Program-made: the position numbers and the translations under genes
Assembly: GCA_910578795.1 (NCBI GenBank)
Contig: CAJTSD010000053.1
Location: forward strand, 808-20,053
DNA from: an uncultured Lachnospiraceae bacterium
GTDB lineage: Bacteria > Bacillota > Clostridia > Lachnospirales > Lachnospiraceae
Reading direction: 5' to 3'
DNA: 19,246 bases
Part shown: positions 6,739 to 14,540 of the stretch, in pieces
Layout: the number at the start of each line of letters is the position of its first letter
Numbering within the stretch: position 1 is the first letter of the stretch
Notes under the pieces: model-generated
Seen by the model: only the letters and a program-made list of their open reading frames with translations
What the model was told of the DNA's origin: nothing
The model's database searches: none

Positions 6739-8250
6739 ATGAAACAGCGCCTGAAGCGGATATGGAAATCCTTAAAAATCAAACAGAAAATCAAGTTTTT
6801 TACGACGATTGTTTTTTTATTGATTTTATTATCCATTTTTTTGGCAGTTTGGACGGTGAAATACTCCTTGTTTGACTTTTCCGTTATTTTGACGGGAAAT
6901 TCTGTTGTGAGTGATTTTGTGCAGTGCATGGAGGAAGAGGCACAGCTTTTTGAAACCAGCGTCAAAACGGGAAGGGAGGATGTGCACGCGGAGCTTGGAA
7001 ATGCCATACTGCGCACGCAAAAAGCCGTGGAACAGCTTCCATATAATTATGAAAGAACAGGGGAAGTGCGTTTTGCCAAGACGTGGTCGATTTTAAATAT
7101 GTATCAGGTGTACTGTGAGAAGCGCGACCATGTTTTGAGCGGAGAGGAAAAGACGGCGGAATATATCGCAAACCTGTACGAGGTTTATGACATGCAGGGG
7201 TATCTGCAAAGCTATGCAAAGCAGTTGATGCGCGATACGCTGGAGGACGGCGTGAGCCGATATGCGGGAAAGCTTCGGATGATTATGGTGGTTCCCGTGA
7301 TGCTGATTTTGTTTGAGCTGCTTTTTTTCTTTTGCACGCGCAAGCTTTCGGAGCTTTTGAACAGCTCGATTGTTTCGCCTGTGATGGAGCTGGCGGAGGC
7401 GTCACGCAAGATTGCGGAAAACAAGTTTTACATTGACGACATCAGGACGCAGAGCGAGGATGAGCTTGGCGAACTGGTGGTTGCTTTTAACAAGATGAAA
7501 TATGCGACGGGTGAGTACATCATGGCGCTTGAGGAGCGGCGCAAGGCAATAGACTTATATCATGCGGAGGAGCTGGAGAAGATTGCGATTGCCGCACGCC
7601 TTGACGCGATGGAGCTTGATTTATTAAAAAGTCAGATTAATCCGCACTTTTTATTCAATACGCTGAATGTAATCGGCGGCATGGCGGATTTGGAGGGGGC
7701 GCAGACGACGGAGAAGATGATACAGTCGCTGAGCTTTTTGTTTCGCTATAATTTAAAAACGCCTGAGAAAAAAGTGTCTTTGGCGCGGGAATTAAAAGTA
7801 GTCAGGGACTACATGTTTTTGCAGGAAATGCGTTTTGGCGGCAGGATTACATACCGTATTGACTGTCAGACAGATGCGCAGCTTGTGCATATTCCGACGT
7901 TTACGTTTCAGCCGCTTGTTGAAAATGCGATTATACATGGTCTTGCATCGAAGGAAGAGGGCGGGAATATTTTTATCCGTATTCGGGAACGATATGGGAA
8001 AATTTGTATTGTTGTGGCGGACAATGGTGTTGGGATGGAGCTGGAAGCGCTGCGGCAGCTGCGAAGGGAGCTGCGCGACGAGGAAACGGGACGGACGCGG
8101 CGCACGAGTATCGGGCTTTCCAATATTGATAAACGCATTCATATGATGTATCAGCACGGAACCATGCAGATACACAGTAAATGCGGGGTTGGAACAATTG
8201 TCCGGATTTGTATAGAAGACGAGAGGAACAGTGTAGAAGGTGAAACATGA
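6739..8250 (+). CDS. yesM: Sensor histidine kinase, YesM/LytS family
   Basis: This 503-aa membrane kinase has TM1 at about 20-40, an extracytoplasmic domain of about 135 residues, TM2 at about 180-200 and a HAMP domain at about 205-265. The His_kinase domain carries QINPHFLFNTLN with phospho-acceptor His303. The ATPase domain shows ENAIIH (395-400) and DNGVGM (428-433), then a GLSNIDKRI lid region. This is the YesM/LytS class, which senses carbohydrates or other signals and phosphorylates a YesN-type partner. I chose the ATG at 6739 because TM1 starts shortly after it. AGGAG lies 13 bases upstream, a long spacing that may keep expression low. The stop overlaps the response regulator start (ATGA at 8247-8250). 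Confidence 0.93.
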   Translation: MKQRLKRIWKSLKIKQKIKFFTTIVFLLILLSIFLAVWTVKYSLFDFSVILTGNSVVSDFVQCMEEEAQLFETSVKTGREDVHAELGNAILRTQKAVEQLPYNYERTGEVRFAKTWSILNMYQVYCEKRDHVLSGEEKTAEYIANLYEVYDMQGYLQSYAKQLMRDTLEDGVSRYAGKLRMIMVVPVMLILFELLFFFCTRKLSELLNSSIVSPVMELAEASRKIAENKFYIDDIRTQSEDELGELVVAFNKMKYATGEYIMALEERRKAIDLYHAEELEKIAIAARLDAMELDLLKSQINPHFLFNTLNVIGGMADLEGAQTTEKMIQSLSFLFRYNLKTPEKKVSLARELKVVRDYMFLQEMRFGGRITYRIDCQTDAQLVHIPTFTFQPLVENAIIHGLASKEEGGNIFIRIRERYGKICIVVADNGVGMELEALRQLRRELRDEETGRTRRTSIGLSNIDKRIHMMYQHGTMQIHSKCGVGTIVRICIEDERNSVEGET

Positions 8251-9041
8251 CGGAAAATGAGGTATGCCGTATTTTGATTGCGGATGATGAACCAATTGAG
8301 CGGATGGTAGTCAGCAAGACGATACGCGGTTATTTTGGAGATGAGGTTGCACTGTTTGAGGCGGAAAACGGGCGTGAGGCGATTGCGGCGTTTCGGGAGC
8401 ATGACTGTCAGGTTGCGGTGCTTGATATTTCCATGCCGGGCATTAACGGCTTGGAGGCGGCAGAGGAAATCCGCAGGGAAAATCAGACGTGCAGCATTAT
8501 ATTTCTGACGGCGTATGACGAGTTTGAGTTTGCAAAGCGTGCAATCCGTGTGCGTGCGCTGGATTATCTGCTCAAGCCAAGCACGAAGGAGGACCTGATT
8601 GCGGTTTTGGAGGAAGCGGTTTGGCTGAGCAGCGAAGGAAATCCGCGGGGAAGCGTGCCCAATAAGGACTTTTCCATGCAGCCAAAAGAGGCACCGGAGA
8701 AGGACGAGAAGGCGGAAAGCATGAAAAACCAGGCGTTGGCGGAGCACATCAGGGTGTACCTTGAAACGCACTATATGGAGGATATTTCGCTGCAGGATGC
8801 GGCGGAGCAGCTTCGCTATTCCGACGCGTATTTTTGCAGATTTTTCAAGCAGAATTTTGACAAGAGCTTTATCATGTATCTGTCGGAGTTGCGGATTGAG
8901 AAGGCGAAAGAGCTGTTGGCGGATATTACGGTCAATATTAAGGATATCGGTCAGAAGGTCGGGTATCGGGATTCGAGTTATTTTACGAAGGTTTTCAAGC
9001 GCATTACGGGTGTTACGCCAAGTGAATACCGGTATCAATAG
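8247..9041 (+). CDS. yesN: Response regulator, YesN/AraC type
   Basis: This 264-aa regulator has an N-terminal receiver domain and a C-terminal AraC-type DNA-binding domain. In the receiver, Asp13/Asp14 form the acidic pocket, Asp60 (VLDISMPG) is the phospho-acceptor, and Thr88 and Lys110 (YLLKP) complete the switch. The AraC domain spans about 165-264 and contains two helix-turn-helix units. It ends in the typical IGQKVGYRDSSYFTKVFKRI followed by TGVTPSEYR. It is shorter than many YesN proteins because the middle domain is missing. It is coupled to the kinase by a 4-base overlap. It probably activates the TRAP and uxu genes in response to substrate, which is inferred from position. Confidence 0.94.
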   Translation: MTENEVCRILIADDEPIERMVVSKTIRGYFGDEVALFEAENGREAIAAFREHDCQVAVLDISMPGINGLEAAEEIRRENQTCSIIFLTAYDEFEFAKRAIRVRALDYLLKPSTKEDLIAVLEEAVWLSSEGNPRGSVPNKDFSMQPKEAPEKDEKAESMKNQALAEHIRVYLETHYMEDISLQDAAEQLRYSDAYFCRFFKQNFDKSFIMYLSELRIEKAKELLADITVNIKDIGQKVGYRDSSYFTKVFKRITGVTPSEYRYQ

Positions 9042-9145
9042 TGTGAAAAATACTTCTAAGGCAGTAAATCAAATAAATTTGATTAAGACACTACCTAAGA
9101 AGTATTAAGTTTCACATAGGAAAAACGCAAAAGACAGCGTTTTTC
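9042..9145. repeat. F2 palindromic element, copy A (yesN-dctP2 gap)
   Basis: A very long hairpin starts directly after the yesN stop codon. TGTGAAA (9042-9048) pairs with TTTCACA (9110-9116). AATACTTCTAAGGCAGT (9049-9065) pairs with ACTACCTAAGAAGTATT (9090-9106) with about two mismatches. AATCAAA (9067-9073) pairs with TTTGATT (9078-9084) at the tip. A second hairpin follows, GAAAAACGC (9120-9128) with GCGTTTTTC (9137-9145). The same two-part layout with altered but still paired bases occurs at 12669-12794. It could act as an attenuator or mRNA processing site before dctP2. Confidence 0.8.
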
Positions 9146-9177
9146 ATTATAGATATTTTGATGGAAAGAGGCAGAGT

Positions 9178-10209
9178 ATGGGAGCACAAAATCGCAGCAG
9201 AATATTGGCGTACTGGTGTTTGGGAATAGCGGCGGTGCTTTTGGCAGCGCTCAGTCTGTTTCTTTTGAACAGGAAAAAGACGATTGTGCCGCAATATGTT
9301 TTTTCCTACGCCGAAAATCAGACGAAGGATTATCCTACAACAATGGGCGGCATACGGTTTGCGGAGCTGGTGGAAGAGCGGACGCAGGGGCGTATTCGCA
9401 TACAGGTGCGTTCCGAAGGGGAATTTGGCTCGGAGGCGGAGGTTATTCGGCAAATGCGATACGGAGGTATTGATTTTGCACGGATTTCACTGGCGCAGGT
9501 GGCAGACAATATTCCTGAAATGAAGGTGCTGCAGCTTCCGTATCTTTATGAGGATGCAGACCATATGTGGCGTGTCCTGGACGGGGAAATCGGCGAACGG
9601 TTTTTGCAGTATCCGCAGCAGTACGATTTGATTGGGCTATCGTGGTATGATGCGGGCGCGCGCAATATTTACTGCGCGACAAAGCCAGTGCGGACGCTGG
9701 AGGATATACAGGGGATGCATATCCGTATACAGGAGTCGGAAATGATGTCGGAAATGATTACCGCATTGGGCGCGGTGCCTGTGAAAACGCCTTATGACCA
9801 AGTGTATGCCGCGTTGGAGCGCAGTCAGGTTGACGGTGCGGAAAATAACTGGTCGTCCTTTGAGACAATGCAGCACTACGAGGTGGCGAAATACTACACG
9901 GTCGATGAACATATCCGCATTCCCGAGATGCAGATCTGCGCAAAGCATACATGGGAGCAGCTTTCGGAGGCGGACAGGGAGATTATTTTGGAGTGTGCGA
10001 AGGAATCTGCGCTCTATGAACGGGAGCTTTGGACGGAGCACGAGCGAAAGGCACGGACGACGGCACTTGCATATCAGGTGGAGGAGATTGTGCTTTCCGC
10101 GGAGGAAAAGAAGAAATTTCAGTCTGCGATGACGCCTGTTTATGAGCGGTATGAGGCGGATTACGGTGAGGATATTGCGCAAATCCGTGCGCTTGACTCG
10201 GCAAATTAA
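9178..10209 (+). CDS. Membrane-anchored DctP-family binding protein, possible sensor subunit
   Basis: This 343-aa DctP-fold protein has GMHIRI (Arg183, the likely carboxylate-binding arginine) and the family signature TPYDQVYAALERSQVDGAEN. Unlike the TRAP receptor at 2908-4026 it has no lipobox. Residues about 11-31 form a hydrophobic segment followed by NRKK, consistent with an uncleaved membrane anchor, and the globular domain begins almost at once without a long linker. No DctQM genes follow it; it lies directly after yesM-yesN. It may bind ligand outside the cell and report it to the kinase, in the way described for the XylFII-LytS pair. It could instead be a spare receptor for the DctQM encoded upstream. 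Family membership is firm; the sensor role is inference. Confidence 0.85.
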   Translation: MGAQNRSRILAYWCLGIAAVLLAALSLFLLNRKKTIVPQYVFSYAENQTKDYPTTMGGIRFAELVEERTQGRIRIQVRSEGEFGSEAEVIRQMRYGGIDFARISLAQVADNIPEMKVLQLPYLYEDADHMWRVLDGEIGERFLQYPQQYDLIGLSWYDAGARNIYCATKPVRTLEDIQGMHIRIQESEMMSEMITALGAVPVKTPYDQVYAALERSQVDGAENNWSSFETMQHYEVAKYYTVDEHIRIPEMQICAKHTWEQLSEADREIILECAKESALYERELWTEHERKARTTALAYQVEEIVLSAEEKKKFQSAMTPVYERYEADYGEDIAQIRALDSAN

Positions 10210-10232
10210 GTCTGCGGTATGTGGGTTCTGAT

Positions 10233-10282
10233 TGCCGCGGACAATGAGCCAGGTGGCTGCCTGCAGTCATTTGACGGCGGAA
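10233..10282. repeat. F1 palindromic repeat, copy 3, inverted and degenerate
   Basis: Read in reverse complement, this gap matches copy 1 at about 30 of 35 core positions. The core CAATGAGCCAGGTGGCTGCC followed by TGCAGTCATTTGACG corresponds to the complement of 169-203. The GGCTGC/GCAG tip is kept, while the outer arm is eroded. It separates dctP2 from the MFS transporter gene. Confidence 0.65.
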
Positions 10283-10313
10283 TTTGACAGACTTACGAAA
10301 GGAAATGAGGACA

Positions 10314-11501
10314 ATGGGTTATTTAAAGACGGCAGATGAGAAAAAGCAGTTATGCTTTACGTATCTTGCATTTATGCTAAACGGCGTGTTAGCGCTGTCA
10401 ATCGGTTCGCTTTTGCCGTTTATCCGGGAGGCGAAGGGATTAAATTATGCGTTTGCAGGACTGATTGTCAGTCTGCATTCGGTGGGCAATTTGGTTTCGA
10501 GCTTTGCGTCTGGGACGCTTGCCGTATTTTTGGGAAGGAAGAAGAGCATTCTGTTGTTTAACGCGTGCTATGCGATTGCGTATGTGATGATTTTGTATGG
10601 AAACGGTAACTTGATGCTGGCGCTTGCATTTTTGATGACAGGACTGGCTAGAGGGGCATCGAGCAATTTCGGAAATTACACGGTCAACAGTATTGCGCCG
10701 GGAAGGGCTGGATTTTTGAACGCGTTACATGCGATGTTTTCTATCGGTGCGTTTTCGTTTCCGATTTTACTGACAATGTTGACGCGCACAAATGCGGATG
10801 GCTGGGTGTATGCCTGCTATTTCATGATTGCGATGGGTGTGCTTAGCTGGATTTTGTATTTTATGGTTCCGATTTCGGAGCCTGCGACAAAAAAGAGTGA
10901 GAAGAAAAATGACACGAGCGTCGGTTTTTTCAGAGAGCCGTTGTTTTATCTTAGCACGTTTACGCTGTTCTTTTATCTTTGTGCGGAGCAGGGCGTTATC
11001 GGCTGGCTGATTACGTATTTTGTCGATACAGGGCTTTTGAGCGACGCGCTGTCGCAGCTTATGGCGAGCGTTTTGTGGGTGATGATTTTGGCAGGACGGT
11101 TGACTGCCGCGGCGCTGTCGGGGAAGATGCGAAAGGAAAAGCTACTGCTTGCGATGGGTGTCGGCTTTGTGGGATTTTTCTTTTGGCTGCTGTTTTCGAA
11201 GAGCACGGTGCCGATTGTGATTGGGATTATGGGCTTTGGGTACAGCATGGCGGGGATTTATCCGACGACGGTGTCGTTTTGCGGCGGGCTGATACAGAAG
11301 TATTCGATGGCGTGGAGCTTTATTTTGACACTGGCAAGCCTTGGCTCGATTTTAATGCCGATGATTATTGGGCGGATTGCGGAGTCGGTGGGTATTCAGT
11401 GGGGAATCCGTTCGATTATTGTTGTAGTTTTGATTGATTTGCTGCTGATTGTGGCGCTGCAGTTTTATATTCGGCGGCATCAGGAGGAGTTTGCAGCATA
11501 G
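10314..11501 (+). CDS. Major facilitator superfamily transporter
   Basis: This 395-aa protein has about 12 hydrophobic segments. An MFS-type cytoplasmic loop follows TM2 (AVFLGRKKSILLFN), and a charged central loop (SEPATKKSEKKNDT) separates the two six-helix halves. The start at 10314 is supported by AAGGAAATGAGG just upstream; in-frame TTG (10284) and ATG (10305) alternatives are less well placed. It lies between dctP2 and uxuA on the same strand, so it probably moves a sugar acid, a uronide or a pathway-related metabolite. The substrate cannot be read from the sequence. It gives the locus a second transport route beside the TRAP system. Confidence 0.85.
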   Translation: MGYLKTADEKKQLCFTYLAFMLNGVLALSIGSLLPFIREAKGLNYAFAGLIVSLHSVGNLVSSFASGTLAVFLGRKKSILLFNACYAIAYVMILYGNGNLMLALAFLMTGLARGASSNFGNYTVNSIAPGRAGFLNALHAMFSIGAFSFPILLTMLTRTNADGWVYACYFMIAMGVLSWILYFMVPISEPATKKSEKKNDTSVGFFREPLFYLSTFTLFFYLCAEQGVIGWLITYFVDTGLLSDALSQLMASVLWVMILAGRLTAAALSGKMRKEKLLLAMGVGFVGFFFWLLFSKSTVPIVIGIMGFGYSMAGIYPTTVSFCGGLIQKYSMAWSFILTLASLGSILMPMIIGRIAESVGIQWGIRSIIVVVLIDLLLIVALQFYIRRHQEEFAA

Positions 11502-11522
11502 AGATTTTGGAAGAAGTGTGCG

Positions 11523-11603
11523 GTGTGAAAGTAAATTTTTACACACGGGATTTGTGTCTGTGCGCACTCGGCACAAACCCGGTATGCGCAAGGGATGTGC
11601 GCA
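11523..11603 (+). repeat. F3 tandem-hairpin leader, copy 1 (before uxuA)
   Basis: Three hairpins lie upstream of uxuA. The first, 11523-11546, has GTGTGAAA and ACACAC arms with one mismatch. The second, 11546-11581, pairs CGGGATTTGTG with CACAAACCCG with one bulged A. The third, 11585-11603, pairs TGCGCA with TGCGCA. The second hairpin's loop also contains TGCGCA (11561-11566), which can pair with either arm of the third, so mutually exclusive folds are possible. The first two hairpins recur before uxuB at 12842-12892. The pattern suggests a shared leader or attenuator of the two uxu genes. Confidence 0.6.
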
Positions 11604-11620
11604 GAAAAGAGGTAATTTTT

Positions 11621-12691
11621 ATGGAAATGACATTACGGTGGTACGGGAGCAAATCGGATTCGGTGACGCTGGAGCAGATTCGGCAGATTCCGGGGGTGAA
11701 GGGCGTGATTACGACGCTTTATGAAACGGCTCCCGGTGACGAGTGGAGTTTGGAGGACATTCGTGCATTGAAGGCTGAGGTTGCGGCAGGCGGTCTGCAT
11801 ATCGCGGGCATCGAGAGCGTGAATATTCATGACGCGATTAAGATTGGCTTGAAGGAGCGCGACAAGTATATTGATAATTATATCAAGACTTTGGAAAAGC
11901 TTGGACAGGAAGATATTCATATGGTGTGCTATAATTTCATGCCTGTGTTTGACTGGACGAGAACGGAGCTTGCAAGAAAACGTCCCGACGGCTCGACGGT
12001 TTTGGCATACCATCAGGAAACGGTTGATAACTTAAATCCCGAGAAAATGTTCGAGTCAATTTCGGGCGATACGAACGGCTTTGTGATGCCGGGCTGGGAG
12101 CCGGAGCGCATGGAGCGGATTAAGGAATTGTTTGGGTTGTATAAGGATGTGGACGAGGAAAAGCTGTTTGCGAATTTGCAGTATTTCTTAGAGGCAATTA
12201 TGCCTGTTTGTGATAAGTATGATATTAATATGGCTATCCACCCTGACGACCCGGCGTGGAGCGTGTTTGGACTGCCGCGTATTATCACGAACTTGCCGAA
12301 TATCCAGCGCATGATGAAGATGGTGGACAATCCGCATAACGGCGTTACGTTCTGCTCGGGCTCTTACGGAACCAATCCTGATAACGATTTGCCGGGTATG
12401 ATTCGGGCGCTTGAGGGACGCGTGCATTTTGCGCATGTGCGGAATTTGCAGCACAATTATCCGGGCGATTTTGAGGAGGCGGCACACTTGTCGTCGGACG
12501 GAAGCTTTGATATGTATGAGATTATGAAGGCGCTTTATGATATTGGATTTGAAGGTCCGATTCGTCCTGACCACGGCCGTATGATTTGGGGCGAGGTGGC
12601 GATGCCGGGCTATGGACTGTATGACAGGGCGTTAGGGGCGACTTACTTGAACGGACTTTGGGAAGCTATTACGAAAAGTAATTCTAAGTGA
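11621..12691 (+). CDS. uxuA: D-mannonate dehydratase
   Basis: UxuA dehydrates D-mannonate to 2-keto-3-deoxy-D-gluconate in hexuronate catabolism; it is cytosolic and metal dependent. The 356-aa length fits the Firmicutes form, shorter than the E. coli enzyme. Recognisable motifs are NFMPVFDWTRTEL, MAIHPDDPAW (His207), GSYGTNPDNDLPGM, VHFAHVRN and IRPDHGRMIWGE (Asp317, His318), as expected for the TIM-barrel active site. I chose the ATG at 11621 because AAAAGAGG lies 8 bases upstream; a longer in-frame opening at 11507 runs through the F3 hairpins. Downstream, the left arm of an F2 element overlaps its last codons. Confidence 0.97.
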   Translation: MEMTLRWYGSKSDSVTLEQIRQIPGVKGVITTLYETAPGDEWSLEDIRALKAEVAAGGLHIAGIESVNIHDAIKIGLKERDKYIDNYIKTLEKLGQEDIHMVCYNFMPVFDWTRTELARKRPDGSTVLAYHQETVDNLNPEKMFESISGDTNGFVMPGWEPERMERIKELFGLYKDVDEEKLFANLQYFLEAIMPVCDKYDINMAIHPDDPAWSVFGLPRIITNLPNIQRMMKMVDNPHNGVTFCSGSYGTNPDNDLPGMIRALEGRVHFAHVRNLQHNYPGDFEEAAHLSSDGSFDMYEIMKALYDIGFEGPIRPDHGRMIWGEVAMPGYGLYDRALGATYLNGLWEAITKSNSK

Positions 12692-12794
12692 GCAAATCGA
12701 ATAGAGTTCAATTCGATTAAGACGCTCACTAAGAATTACTACGGTTCGCAGGCGAACCTATTCGTAAAAGAAGAACGCAAGGGCGGCGTTCTTC
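12669..12794. repeat. F2 palindromic element, copy B (uxuA 3' end)
   Basis: GTAATTCTAAGTGAGC (12678-12693) pairs with GCTCACTAAGAATTAC (12724-12739) with one mismatch. AATCGAAT (12695-12702) pairs with ATTCGATT (12711-12718) at the tip. TTACGAA (12669-12675) pairs with TTCGTAA (12761-12767) and encloses an extra perfect hairpin, GGTTCGC-AG-GCGAACC (12743-12758). GAAGAACGC (12770-12778) then pairs with GCGTTCTTC (12786-12794). Compared with copy A, both arms changed together in several places, including A-T to G-C in the last hairpin. The element begins inside the uxuA coding end. Confidence 0.8.
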
Positions 12795-12841
12795 CAATAA
12801 AATAAAGTAATATAGCAGGCTGAGAAAGGGACAGGTTTATA

Positions 12842-12892
12842 GTGTGAAAAATAAATTTTTCACACGGCAAATTTGTGCTTAGGGCACAAATT
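12842..12892 (+). repeat. F3 tandem-hairpin leader, copy 2 (before uxuB)
   Basis: GTGTGAAAAA (12842-12851) pairs perfectly with TTTTTCACAC (12856-12865). AATTTGTGC (12870-12878) pairs perfectly with GCACAAATT (12884-12892). The order and core motifs (GTGTGAAA, TTTGTG/CACAAA) match the leader before uxuA, but the third hairpin seen there is absent. It lies 20-30 bases upstream of the uxuB ribosome binding region. Confidence 0.65.
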
Positions 12893-12923
12893 CGCAGACT
12901 TAGAAGGGAGCATGGTTACTAAT

Positions 12924-14531
12924 ATGAGATTAGATAAAACAGGTTTACAGGAGCGCGAGGCGTGGAAGGCACTGGGGTATCATGTGCCTTCGTATGACAG
13001 GGAGCAGTTGACTGAGAATACGAAGAAAAATCCCGAGTGGATTCATTTTGGCGCGGGCAACATTTTCCGTGCGTATCAGGCGAATTTAATGCAGCAGTTG
13101 ATGGAAGAGGGAAAGAGCGATACGGGATTAATCGTGGCGGAAGGCTTTGACTATGAGATTATTGAAAAGATGTACCGCCCGCATGACGATTACAGCATTC
13201 TTGTCACGTTAAAGGGCAACGGTGAAGTAGAGAAAACGGTGATTGGGAGTATCGTGGAGTCCTTGATTTTGGACAGTGAAAATGATGAAGAGTTCTCCCG
13301 TTTAAAGGTGATTTTTGCCGCGCCGTCGCTGAAAATGGCGAGCTTTACAATTACGGAAAAGGGTTATAGTCTTGTGGACGGCAAGGGTGACACACTGCCT
13401 GCGGTTGCACGGGATTTGGAGAACGGTCCCGCGAAACCGGAGAGTTATCTCGGCAAGGTCTGCGCGCTCGTGTATGAGCGGTATTTGAACAGTCAGCTTC
13501 CGCTTGCGCTGGTGAGTATGGATAACTGTTCGCACAACGGCGACAAGCTAAAAGCGGCAGTGACTGCATTTGCGGAGGCTTGGGTGAAGGCTGGAACGGC
13601 AGAGGCAGGATTTTTGGAGTATGTGAACGACACTGCCAAACTCACGTTCCCTTGGAGCATGATTGACAAGATTACGCCGCGTCCCGACCCGAAGGTGGAG
13701 GCAATTTTGGAGGCGGATCATATTGAGGGATTGGAAAAGGCAGTCACAAGCAAGAATACATGGGTGGCTCCGTTTGTGAATGCGGAGGAGTGCCAGTATC
13801 TTGTGATTGAGGACGCATTCCCCAACGGCAGACCTGCGTTGGAGGAAACGGGCGTGATATTCACCGCGCGGGAAATGGTGGATAAGGTGGAGAAAATGAA
13901 GGTGTGCACCTGCCTTAATCCACTGCATACGACACTTGCGGTGTTTGGGTGCCTGCTTGGATATGAGCTGATTTCCGAGGAGATGAAAAATCCGGCGCTT
14001 AAGAAGCTGGTAGAAAAAATCGGTTATCAGGAGGGCTTGCCGGTGGTCGTTAATCCGCTGATTTTGGAGCCGAAACAGTTTATCGACGAAGTGCTGCAAA
14101 TGCGCATTCCCAATCCGTTTATGCCTGATACGCCGCAGCGCATTGCGACAGATACGTCGCAGAAATTGTCCATTCGGTTTGGCGAGACCATCAAGGCGTA
14201 TATGGCGTCGGACGATTTGGACGTGAACACACTGGAGGGTATTCCGATGGTATTTGCGGGGTGGCTGCGGTATCTGATGGGGGTTGATGATAACGGGAAG
14301 GCATTTACGCCAAGCCCCGATCCGCTGTTGGAAACGTTGATGCCATTGCTTGCAGATGTAAAGCTTGGAGAGCCTTGCGATGTGAAGGCAGTGATAGCGC
14401 CGATTTTGAAGCGTGCAGATATTTTCGGTGTGGATTTGACGCAGAACGTGCTTGGTGAGAAGGTTACCACGCTGTTTGGCGAGATGATAGAGGGCGTCGG
14501 CGCGGTTGCGAAAGTTTTGGAACGGGTATAG
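12924..14531 (+). CDS. uxuB: D-fructuronate reductase (mannonate oxidoreductase)
   Basis: UxuB is an NAD-dependent enzyme of the mannitol dehydrogenase family that reduces D-fructuronate to D-mannonate, the UxuA substrate. The protein is about 535 aa, longer than the E. coli enzyme but usual for the clostridial form. Motifs include WIHFGAGNIFRAYQANL for the nucleotide-binding fold and SMDNCSHNGDK. DKITPRPDP and KVCTCLNPLHTTLAVFG (Lys326, Asn332, His335) fit the family active site. The start is uncertain: ATG 12912 is one base after AGGGAG and ATG 12924 is 13 bases after. I prefer 12924 because RLDKTGL fits the usual N-terminus. Tagaturonate reductase (UxaB) is related, but the uxuA neighbour favours UxuB. 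Confidence 0.93.
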   Translation: MRLDKTGLQEREAWKALGYHVPSYDREQLTENTKKNPEWIHFGAGNIFRAYQANLMQQLMEEGKSDTGLIVAEGFDYEIIEKMYRPHDDYSILVTLKGNGEVEKTVIGSIVESLILDSENDEEFSRLKVIFAAPSLKMASFTITEKGYSLVDGKGDTLPAVARDLENGPAKPESYLGKVCALVYERYLNSQLPLALVSMDNCSHNGDKLKAAVTAFAEAWVKAGTAEAGFLEYVNDTAKLTFPWSMIDKITPRPDPKVEAILEADHIEGLEKAVTSKNTWVAPFVNAEECQYLVIEDAFPNGRPALEETGVIFTAREMVDKVEKMKVCTCLNPLHTTLAVFGCLLGYELISEEMKNPALKKLVEKIGYQEGLPVVVNPLILEPKQFIDEVLQMRIPNPFMPDTPQRIATDTSQKLSIRFGETIKAYMASDDLDVNTLEGIPMVFAGWLRYLMGVDDNGKAFTPSPDPLLETLMPLLADVKLGEPCDVKAVIAPILKRADIFGVDLTQNVLGEKVTTLFGEMIEGVGAVAKVLERV

Positions 14532-14540
14532 CGTATATAG

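Noticed and set aside
8151..9038. Minus-strand open frame of 295 codons
   Set aside because: It is antisense to the YesN-type regulator, whose receiver and AraC motifs are unmistakable.
12842..12865. TGTGA...TCACA palindrome resembling a CRP site
   Set aside because: The half-sites are separated by too many bases for CRP, the arms are perfectly self-complementary, and the motif recurs together with a second hairpin, so an RNA or repeat element explains it better.
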